DNA from: Scatophagus argus
Taxonomy: Eukaryota; Chordata; Actinopteri; Scatophagidae
Assembly (NCBI RefSeq): GCF_020382885.2
Contig: NC_058513.1
Span: 10,015,774-10,079,773 of the forward strand
DNA length: 64,000 nt
Direction: 5' to 3'
The translations under genes and the position numbers were made by a program. The notes below the pieces were generated by a model. That model saw only the letters and a program-made list of their open reading frames with translations. It did not search any database and was not told the origin of the DNA. Shown here piece by piece: positions 36,801-48,800 of the stretch. Every line of letters starts with the position of its first letter. Position 1 is the first letter of the stretch.

Positions 36801-39800
36801 TCACACTGACCATATTTTCCAGGTGCAGGATCTCCACTGGCACCAAGACCACCTGCAAGTATTTTGAATTAATATAATCATTGATGTTTCAAGCTATATC
36901 TTTGTAGCTCAGTCATAGCATGTATAATTAGTTGGCTTGCTTCCCACAAAACTATTCACTCACCATATTTTCCAGATGATTTGCCATCACCAGCAGGACC
37001 ATAAGGGTTTCCACCATAACCTGGAAAGAAATGAGACGAACAGTTAGGACATGCATGGACTCATTAGACTGACCGTATATGCTTGTACTGTATTCTTAGA
37101 GGGCTATAGTGGCACTCACAAGGAGACACGTTGGTATGTAAGTGGTAAGTCAACACACATGGATTATGAATAAATCAAACACCCACATAAAGTAACTGAA
37201 TGGAAAGTAGTTAATAATAACACAGACAAACCATAATGTCCTGCTCCATTAATCCCCATACTGAGGGGTTTTCCACCAAACTGTAATCCACCAATACCTA
37301 AATCAGAGCGAGCAGTGAGTGACCATGATGTTGGTTGGCATACAAATAATGAGAATTCTACACATCAAGGTAAGGCAAAATTTTAGTAGCTATAAATTCA
37401 CGAGGTCATAAATATAACTTCCTTTTTCTGAAGTAAATCAACACAATAAAACCAGTGAGCACTTACCGTACTTTGTGTTTGACTTCTCGGCACCCATTCC
37501 CAGGGTCTGACCACCGAAAGGCAAGCTGTCCATTCCTTTAACATTGGAGAGAGTTTTGTTTCTCAAATTAATGTCTTTATGCTTTATGAGGTGATTTTGT
37601 GACTATGACTCTCATAAAATTACTTTCCCCCCCACTCTGTTTTCTTGAAAAATTATATTAAAAAAACAATATATAAAGTTACACATACCACCGTACAGAC
37701 TTGGACCAAAGCCAGCTGCCTGAGGCTCAAAGTGGCTCATACCTGTATGAATACACAGGAAACCTTGGTGTATAAATCTATTGACTTTTACACCTTATAT
37801 GGCAACATCACATTCAGACCAAGACTGTTTGTGAAATCACCTTACTAGAGTGAACGCGTTCAAACTAGAGTGAACGCAATCACACCGTTTCAACAAGAAA
37901 CTGGACCTGAGATACTGAGATGGAATGAGAACATACGCTTTAGATGCCCAAAGACTGACTCACTGCTTTCTGAGGAACAGCACTGTGCTGCTTAATCACA
38001 TTTCTGATTTCAGCCACTCTTACGTTAGCCAATCCCAATAACAGAGCTTTCTGGGGTTTTTGTTTATTTCAAACATAGATTACACTGTGGATTGTTATGG
38101 TAATTGTCAAAATCATATTTTTCACACATGCTTAAATCACAACTTATATGATGCACTGTCTTACCATCTATCCCAGCAGGAACCACTGGGGCTCCATTGT
38201 AAGGAATCTGTCCGGCATCACCTGTAGAATCAGGTGTAAATTGCAAAATAAGGGATTGTTTTCACTGTTTCACTACCCATGTATAATTGAATTTCTTTAT
38301 TTATTTTGCTATCATCCCCACTTGCCACCCACATCATACCTGATTTGCCATTAGCAGCAGGTAAACCTCGACCAAGACCTGAAAAAATATGAAAGGAAAT
38401 ATTGGCTTTTACTGTAATTCACACAAAAAGAAATTAGTGCAAAACAAATTTTCTGAAATGAATAATGGTACTTACTTGCATAGTCAGGCTGCACACCAGC
38501 ACTGTAGCCATTTCCATACCCTGCAAAAAAGATATATATGACCTCAAGGCTAAATATCCTGCAATAACACAGCTGCAGCTATGAAAATATATCATTTACA
38601 AATTCATTCTCTGAATAAGTTTGTATCCTTTCATGGATTTATTACTTTAACAAAGTTAGTGCAAACACTGAAGCCTACCTGATTTGGACTTGCCTGCTTC
38701 ACCCAGACCTGCATTTCATGAGAAAAATGGCAAAAGGTAAGTAAAACTCAGACTCTATATTAGAATTATTTAAAGAATGGCATTTGAGTGTCCACTTTCA
38801 GCCTGAGTTCATAAAGCTACTATTGGTTTAACTTATCAATTGGCAAATTAATTTATATGCACCTCCATATGAATTTCCTTTTCCATATCCAGCTCCGAGG
38901 TACACTCCTTGCCCATGACCTGAGAACAGTTATTAACAATTCAGTCTTCAGTTATAATTCCTCCTGTGTGCTATGAAGTTGAATTGCTCTCAGCTCTCAG
39001 CAAAACAGCACTCACCAGGTAGCTGATGTTGCCCTCCATAAGGATATCCAAGGCCTGGACACATAAAATCAAAGATACTCTGAAAATCACATCTTAATGA
39101 AAGTGGAAACCAAGAAAATATCACATTCTTCACTGTATGGTTATACTGAACAAATTTTAGTTAAATGAGTAAATATTACCAGCTCCATATCCATTGGCAA
39201 GTCCGGGAACAGTGTAGTCTCCTGCTCCGTAACCTTTGGATAAACAAAACTTCCCTAAGTTATCTTCCTATTCATAACATTGAAAAAAAAAAAAGTAGAA
39301 GTGCAGAAAAATTATACAGTTACATAAACCATTTTTTACCAACACACTTTAATGAATCTCAGCGCCATTATTGGAACATTTTACTTTATTGGAGGATTTA
39401 ACTTTATGAATATCACACCAAGACCTCACCCTCATCTCAAGGGCCATTAATTAAAGTGTCAAAGGGAATATATTATGTGTTGTGAAGGTGTGTTTGTTGA
39501 GGTGTCGTGGTTGACATTCAAAAGGTGCCAGAAAAAAGCAAAACAAATGTCATTTGGCCTGAAGCAAGCATCATCACCTCATCCAAATGTCTCGGCAGTA
39601 AGTTTTCAAATTGTTTCATGACAACTGAATAGGACCTGGTCTGTTTGCTTTAGCTCCCCCTCCATTTGAACATCCCCCCACACCTGCACCGTATCCTGCA
39701 CAACGACACAATGTCACTGCTGCGAGGCCAGCAGTCATTTCTGCATTTTGATAATGAGCACATCTGCAGCAGCGGTCACAAAATGCTCCACTGTGAGCAA

Positions 39801-42800
39801 TTCATACACACTAACGTTGAGAATGAAGAATATAGTATATTTACCATTGGGTTTTGCGCCATATCCATTCGAAACACCAGCTCCTGCTCCATAACCTCAA
39901 AACAAATCAAAGAATCATAAATAATATGAATAGTAAGAATTTTGATACCCATGCAAAATGCACTTATCCATGAAACAAGTGTGTACAAGTATAGTGTACA
40001 GTTACCTTTTGTGTCTGTGCCAGAGGAGGGTCCAGCAACTGCATTATAACCTTAAACGGCAATGACAAAGTATCTGTGTTAAATATTCAAGTCAAGGTAT
40101 TGAAGAAGCTAATACAGGAATACAAATATGTACTACAGACAATGTAAAGTTGTAGCTCCCTCCAATATTTCACTGTAACACTTAAAAGCTACCTCAAATC
40201 CTTTTAAATACCTTGTACATGCAGGTACAAGGTGAAATGTGTAGATACACATTTTAGTGTAAAAGTGCTACTAGGTCACTGGAACTGTGGTAAACATTTT
40301 GGCACATAGCTGTTCATAGTTATAAACATTACCAGTATTAAACTGTAAAACTCTCAGTTCGTACCAGGTCTGGGTATTTTTATCCATTGTCCATTTGGTA
40401 CTCCTGATGGCCCACAGTCTAGAAAAGAACGTAAACGTATTATCAGGACAATTCGAGAGTTTGAAGCAAAACATACACAAGCAAACTTTGTGCAACTGTA
40501 ATGCAATGTTAATTATGGTTAAATAGTGCCACAGTGAAACCATGAACAAAAACCACACAGTGTTTCTGCTACATCTGGATTCTTTTGGTGCCCTTACCTT
40601 CTAGAAGATTAGGCCGACCCAAATTACCTCCAATTTATAAAAGACTGCTAAAACCAGCATGCACACATGCTCACAATACTAACATGCTGATGACTGACAG
40701 GTATGAATTAATCAAAACTGTGAGCTAATGGTAATAAATGAAAAATTAAAGATCATTAAAGTTGTTACGGTTGTTGTCATCTTGAGGGGAGCATGAATGT
40801 CTGTACCAGATTTCAGGGACAGGACTTTAAAAGACAAATGTTTTTACCTGGTTTGGATGGTTTAGCGCCCTGTCCCTTGGTGATGGAAAGTCCTCTTCCA
40901 TTCTCTGAAAATCAGAAGTACAGGCTGACAGATCAGTTGGAAATGATTCATGATGATACAAAAAAAAGATACAAAATCTTAACTTGCAACATAACACCAA
41001 TGGTAATTTACCGGTATATAAAAAGTATGTTAAACATGCACTGTATGCACCAAACGTAAGAACCACACAACAAAGAGATACACTTCACACTCTTAATCTA
41101 GATGGACATATTGAGAATTGGTTAATTCTCAGACTGGTACAAATGTCAAAGGAATAGCTCCAACATTTTGGGAAATATTGCTTATTGTGCTTATTTGCTT
41201 TTTTGCTGACCTGCATAGGAAGATCTCATGTCTAGTCTGACACTGCTAGACATGAGCAGTGTCAGACTAGACACTGAGTCTTCAGACACTGAACACGTGT
41301 AGTGTTCACCTCACTAACACGTTGCATTTCATTTGTTTCATCTATAGTAATTTTTCAAGTTGTAAAAAGGACAAGTTTTGGTTTTACAGGCCTGGCAAAG
41401 TGTTTCCCCTTGTTTCTAAGGTGAGAGCAGTAAAATCTATCTAACTCTTGGCAAAAAGGTCATTTCCCAAAATGTTTCTTTAAAAGTGACATTTAAAACA
41501 TGACAAAGTTGGGTGAAGGTTTTAACAACCCATGTGGACACAAACTATTGGCAAATTTCCAAGATAACTGAAGAAAACATGCAACTCAGAAACAAAACTG
41601 TAATTACAGAAACATCAAAAGAAATATAACCATGAGCACCGGCTAGGATTCACTCTCAAGATAATACTTCTGTGCATTATATCTGCGAAATTAAAGACAG
41701 TCTGTAAATACTGATATTCAGAAGTTATTTAGATCGTCAACATTTTGTGGGTGAATTAGACTGAATCCTAGCCATTAAAAACAAAAATCCTGCAGTGTAA
41801 GATACATAATCATCATGTTCACAATTCTGCAACACATAGTTAGGACAAACACAGGCTTGAGTCATCATTTATACATGCAACACAACACTAGACACACCCT
41901 GATCAAGATTTAGTTTACCAGTTGCTCCAGTTTCTCCTGCAGGGAGGCCTTTGACCCCGAGTCTGTCAGGTCCTGCCTCAGGTTGACTTTTGATGTTTGC
42001 TTCCTCTGGTGCAATCTCAGACACACCCACAGCTAGTGCTTCTTCAGGGGTGATGCTCCCTGTGCTTTTAGCTGCCGCTATTTCAGGACCAGTTTTGGTT
42101 GTAAGGGGTTTGGTGCTTTCGGGGGCTACATCCCCTTCACTGGTACTGTCTACCTCAAAAGGAACATCTGCCTCTGCACCTTTTTGCTCAGGCACAGCAC
42201 TTCCAGTCATATAACCTGGAGGCCACACAATTCGTCAATATTTACTATACACATATTATTTTGCAAATCACTACTGCTAATGTCACCACACAGTAACAAC
42301 ACATAGAAAAACAACATGAAGGGCCTCCAAATTAAATGACATTTTCTCTCAGACTCAACATTTTAGTACAAGTACATATTGTATGTATACAGACAAACCA
42401 CGGACTACAAATACAAATACAAAGACGCATTAGTTATTCTCATTACTCAACACTCCATGTTGCAGATTTCACAGAACCTTTCTGATTGGACAGTTTGACT
42501 TCCTCTGACTGGATGGTCAGTGGGCAACATGCTGACTGGCCAGACACAAAATATTTCAACAGCTGCACTGCAATTTTTTTTCCACATTATAACACAAAGT
42601 GCTGTGTGAAATTCCTCTCTTCTATGATTAAACTCATAGAACCTACTTGTTTAATAAAACATAAATACATTCTACAGCTCTATCTAACAAAGCAGATTAT
42701 CTACAGGGCGCTTCTTTAGGGGGGCAATCAACTAAAGTATTGTCAATTCAAGAGTGTCTTACCATTTGATTTTGTTGTAGAGGACAAGGTGAAACAACCT

Positions 42801-45800
42801 AAGTTCCTATTCTTACTTTAAGTTACTTTATAGGTTTGTCTAAAAACACTAACACCCTAATCTTTTTTCCTGCTGCAGAAGTACAATACAGATTCACGTT
42901 TAGGGCACTTGCCTTGAGGCAGAACTGCTGCCGGCTCTGGTGCTGGGTTAATTTGGGCTGGTTCAGGTGTGGGCTCAGGTGCAGGGTTTGGTTCTTCAGG
43001 GGCTGCTGGTGCTGGTTCTGGTATAGCCTGAGGGATTAGTGGTGTCTGCTTGTAGCTTGTTGTTTGTGGCACGGGCGAAGGCAGCTTGTGATATTTCTCA
43101 TGTGTCACCATAACGAGGATACCACTTGTTGGCTCAGGGGCAACCGGTGCTGCACCTTGAGTTGTCGCTTGTTGAGGTGTAACACCCTGCTCTGGTGCTG
43201 CACTTGGCTGCTCAGGGGAGAGAACTTGACCTTTTAGGCCCTTTCCATTGAACGCACCTACAGCTTTTGCACTCTTCCCGTTTGGCATCATACCGTAGCC
43301 TGAGGATCAAACAGAAATATGTGGGTGAACATTTTAATTAAAACCACTTGTAGCACAACGAGATAAATCTAGCACAAGACCACCGTAGCCTGTCAAACAC
43401 AACATTTTCATAAATTCCTGTATGCAATAAGCACTGCTTAGACTGAGAACATGTGATTTGCAGATTCATGCAAAAACTGAGACAAAATGGTACATATTCA
43501 GTTTTATCTTTGGATGCTTTTGCTGGCTCAAAACATCATTATTCCCTCCCCTTTTGTTCCTGAGGGAGGTTCAGGTTGGCTATCACAAACACTGCATGTT
43601 TTATTGTGAGAATTCTTACCAGTTCCAAGTGTTTCAGTTCCTTCACTGGGTGATACTGCTCCAACTCCTTTGGTAAATTGAGGTTTTGAGTCTTTGCTTG
43701 TCCCTCTGTATCCTGTCAACAATGTTTTATAACTATAACTGACATTGTGGAGTATAGAATATCAATAAACTAACCATCATGATAGCCTCAAAAGATTAAC
43801 TTTGACACAAATTGAACTCAGAGCTTATTAATGAATAACTCTCTCCAAAATAAATTTGACATAGAATGGCTGGAACTTGAACTGACTTTACCTCCATATC
43901 CGCCGAGTGCAGCACCATTTCTAACTGCATGACCTTGACAAGAAATGCAGAATAATGAGTTAGCAAGGCTGGTAAAATGGAAAAGAAAGAAAGAAATTCA
44001 GAAAGTAATAAAGTGGCATACAGTACATGTTTAATATGCATTTTCTTTTATGTATGTATTTATTATGTCATGATTATTATTCACAATTATTTCACCAAAT
44101 CTTCAGCCATGATTTTTCCTCATTAAAATCAACTCACAATATAGAAAATAAAGACGTGTATTGCATTTCAGTATTTATAGCACACAGCAGCAGAGGTCTG
44201 CCAAGACTAACCACAAAGCAAGTAATTAGTTTTGATGAAGAGGTGCAGAGAACCCCTTCATTAAAACTTTTTATTTTTTGATGAAAACATACTGCATACT
44301 CAATATCAAAATTAAAAACAATCAACCGTCCAATCAAAGCTTAGGGGTGGAACCATCCTTTTAAAATATACGCTCCTAAATTTAACTATGATACAATAAA
44401 TACACACATGAACAGGAAAAACATCAAACAATGTGAATTTCTTTGTTTGACATGTTTTAATTTAGGCATTTTAAATCTTCATATTTCAGAATAATAAACT
44501 ACATGTTTAGAGTAACAGTATAGAGTAAATTGTGCATTTTATAACAGTTACCATTTGGTTTGGTTCCATGGCCTTTGGGAAGACCAGCTCCAGTACCAGG
44601 TGCAGCTCCATAACCTTGGGTCAAACATAACATTACATGAATATACCACCCCATTGAAACAGACAGGACATTTTTCTGCATGAGGAACATTTGAAGCACC
44701 TTAATGCTAAATATGTTCCCTTACCATTGGGTTTGGTTCCATGTGCAGTAGGAACAGCTCCTTTTCCATTAGCTTCAGAGTAAAGAAATTATTACAAAAC
44801 ATCCACATCATGTGTTTACAACTACATTTTGTGACACGTCTACAACACCAGCATTACCTGGTTGAGGTCTCACTGCACCTCCTTTGATGGCTCCATATCC
44901 TTCATGAAAACAAATCAATATTTAGATATCATAAAAATAAATTTTGAAACATAAATGGATCTGAAATAAAGAACTGATGGTCTTACCATTGGGTTTGGCT
45001 CCATACCTATTTGGAACATTTCCGTACCCTGAAAAAAAAACAAAACAAAACTAATAACTTTGTTTGTGCTTTGTAAGTAGAGATCAACAGATTATCTGAT
45101 TTGACCTGAAGTTATTATTTCTCACAATTATCTTATTATTTTTCGATCTGGGAACTTGTAACCATTCCCTCAAAATTATGTAAAATATATAACAAATCTC
45201 TGCAAGATTTTGATATTGCTTCAGATATTATAAACATTATTATTATATTATTCAAATATTATAAATATATTCAAATGTATAAATAATCATAAAAAACAAA
45301 GCTGTCTGTTGCTCACCTGGCTAACAATCTTGTCAGAGAGAGAGATAGAAAGTTAATACTTTACTACAGATCTACAGATATATATAATTGTGAATGCACA
45401 TTTACCTGGTTTTTCTGGCTTGGTGGCTCCACCACTTGGGTATCCATAACCTTAACAGTTTCACAAACAGCAAGAATAATTAATCTCATACTGTAAAGTG
45501 AATGAGAATATATTTCTTGCATGCTGACCCACCATTTCGCAAGGCTACTACATATACTTTACACTTTAGAATACAGTAAGTTTAGATTATTTTAACAGTA
45601 GCCGGCAAATCAGTTAGTGTATGTGATGTATAGAAATTAGTTTTACCATTAGTTATAGCACCTTGTCCATTGGCTACACCAGCTGCAGCACCATAGCCTG
45701 AAATCATCATTATTATTATTGTTGTTGTTGTTGCAAAAATATAAAGATAACCTTCTTTGTGCATACATAATTTTCACTTGTCACTAGAGACAATCCTACC

Positions 45801-48800
45801 TTGCTTTGGTCCCTTCATCCCCCCATTTCCATATCGAGGTCCCAGACCCAAACCAGCACTGCCATAACCACCAGTGTAGCCTATAAACACACACACACAC
45901 ATATATAGATCAAGAAATAGTATTCAAGCTTTGCTCACCATCCCATATGTCAACAGGGACTGACTTGTGTATGACTCACCTCCCATGGGTTGAGCTCCAT
46001 AGCCATTATAACCATTGCTGCCATATGCTGGAAGAAAAAATAAAGGCATTGTCACTGGTGTTTTATGGGGTGGCCTCAGTACTGCTTTATGGCCTTCACT
46101 CACCTTGGGTCTTTTGATTCCTAGCAAGCTGAGGTACTCCCAGACCTCTGACAGCTCCCATACCTGTACCTGGACCTTTAGCCACAGAAATACACGTGTA
46201 TCAGTTTTGTTTAAGAGTAAAAAAAAAAAAAATATGGTCACCTGGACAACAAGACGGTACAAGATGAATTACCTGCCCCATATGGTGGTTGGCCATATCC
46301 TTTCACAGGTTTACCTCCAGCTCCACCTTGTCCTGTTGAATACAGACTTACTTAAGTTACATAAAGAAAACAGACAGACACGCCAAAGTAACCACTTTTC
46401 ATCACTTACCATTTGGTCGGCCCCAGTTACCACCAGCTGCAGCTCCTTTACATAAAGAATAATTGTTATATCCACAGGTGTAATATCATTTACATTTTAA
46501 AGTTTAAATGTGTGTTTTAAAGTTCAGTTCTTCCAGACATTACCATTTGTTTTAGCCCCATTTCCATTAGATACACCAGATCCAGCACCGTAGCCTAACA
46601 AAAACAGGTTATTTAGTCTACATACAGTGCAGCAGGTACTGGAACCGACTACATGTGGCAGATACAACAAGATCAGTTTAAGGTCCCATAAAATTGACTA
46701 ATTAACAACCATTTGAAGCACACTTTCATCATACACAGCCAGATTGTATTATTCATCATTATAATCACAACAAACACCACACACCAACCCACCTTTTCCT
46801 TTTGTTCCAAGTCCATTGTATGCAGCAGCTGTTGCAGGATTCCCTACAAATAGGTACAACTTAGAAAAGTGTTTCATCTCTACAGAGAATAATTTCAACA
46901 GTTAAAAGGCAAATACAGATAAAAAAACATTGGTTTTAAAATTGAACATGTACGCGTATCCAATTTTCTCATCACATTGTTACATCTAAAATACCATTGC
47001 CTTTAGTTCCTTGTCTGCCGTATCCGCCAGCTTGTGCGCTGTAGCCTGCCAAATAAAGAATGTTTTAATAGATCAGTGCTGTTCAGTGTACGTGTGTGTG
47101 TGTTTATGTGGCTTCAATGAGAAATTTTTCTTACCGTTGCCTTTCATTTGCTGTCCATTGGTTGGGCCAGCTTGAACACCATATCCTGAAGCAAAGATTA
47201 TAGCAAATAATGATTACATTAAATTAGAATTATTTGCTATTACACCCTCAACACCCTCAATTGGGTAGGATTTAGTGCCATCTCATGGTGGGGTTGCAGA
47301 TTGCAACCAACTGAACACCCCTCATTTTACCCTCTCTTTCCCATCATGCAGTGGACCCTTTGGTGGCCACTAAAAACAAACACTCTCCACACATGCAGTC
47401 AATAAGCAGAAGTTTTGTAACAGTGCTGTAGAAACTGCCCTACCTTTGCCTTTGGTTCCAGGCCCATTTTGTCCAACTGCAGCACCATTACCTACAAATA
47501 GGCACAGCCCAAAAACGTTTTCAACCTTTTGAAAAGTATAAAGCAAAACTGGCTAATAAATGCCTTTATGAAATAACAAATCAGTTGGCCATAACAGGTA
47601 AATGATATCCAACATTTTTGTAGCTTTTTGTTTGAAGCAAATAATTGAAAGGCAAAGAGAATTGGCACTGGTCACTCACCATTGGGTTTAACTCCATTCC
47701 CACCTTGAACACCAGCTGTAGCACCATAACCTAAAAGACAGTTAGAGAAAAAAACACCCTTAGACGCATTTGCTATGTACAGTTTTAGAAATGTAAAATG
47801 ACCTCAAATAGATTCCCAACATTAATTTAGTTAAGTTAATGTCATGTACACATGGCAGACTGCCTGTCTTTATAAACTGATTTAAACTACGGACTTACCA
47901 TTCAAGTGGCCTCCATTTCCATTTGGTGCTACAGCAGCTGGAGCCCCATAACCTGCTTATTAAAAACAATGAGTGAGCATCTGGTACATGATTTCTCAAA
48001 TGATCATGACCTTTTATGGCACCCACCCAAAATGGCTTATAAAAATCATGATATATTTCATCTTACTGACCTGGTACATCATCACATCTAAAATATCATT
48101 ACCTTTAGTTCCTTGACCGCCATATCCACCAGCTTGTGTGCCGTAACCTGCCACATAAAGAACATTTACTCACTCAACAGTGTTGTTATTGCTCAGTATT
48201 GAGAGAGTATGTATGTGTCCTCAATGAGAAGCAGTGATTCTTACCATTGCCCTTCATCTGTTGTCCATTTGTCGAGCTGCTTTGCACTCCATATCCTCCA
48301 CAAATACATTACATCAAATAATCATAAAAACAATCTTTAAGTTAATGTAGAATTATGTAACATGTCCTATTAAATTTCGCATTATGCAAAACAGCTGGAT
48401 TTCAACCTAGAATAGATTAGAAAGTATGCACAATGAGATCTGACTTAATTTGCAAACTATTTCTTAAAGCTAAAAAAGGTCCAAAAATCAAGATGGGAAG
48501 ACATAAGCAACAGATTCTGCATAGTTCTTATACCTTTAAAGTAAGGATTTTAATGGAGTGAACACAAGTACATGGCAAACTTACCTTTCGTCCCTCCTCC
48601 TTTGGTCACACCAGCAGCTGCACCGTAGCCTTGAATAGATTAGATACACAGTGAGAAGAAGTTGTGCGCATTTACAATAAACTCTAAATCTGCACCTGAT
48701 GACATTTACCATAAATTTATTTCTCCATTTGAACTTAAAACACCAACCAAGGAATATTATTTCTAAAAATCAGATCAATCCCTCCTGCAGGGTCTGTAAT

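Noticed and set aside
37844-37877. Direct repeat ACTAGAGTGAACGC occurring twice, 20 bases apart
   Set aside because: A small local duplication in an intron; too short to call an element or a target-site duplication.
46015-46455. 146-aa plus-strand open frame in the glycine-rich gene
   Set aside because: Antisense to four small exons and their introns; no independent support.
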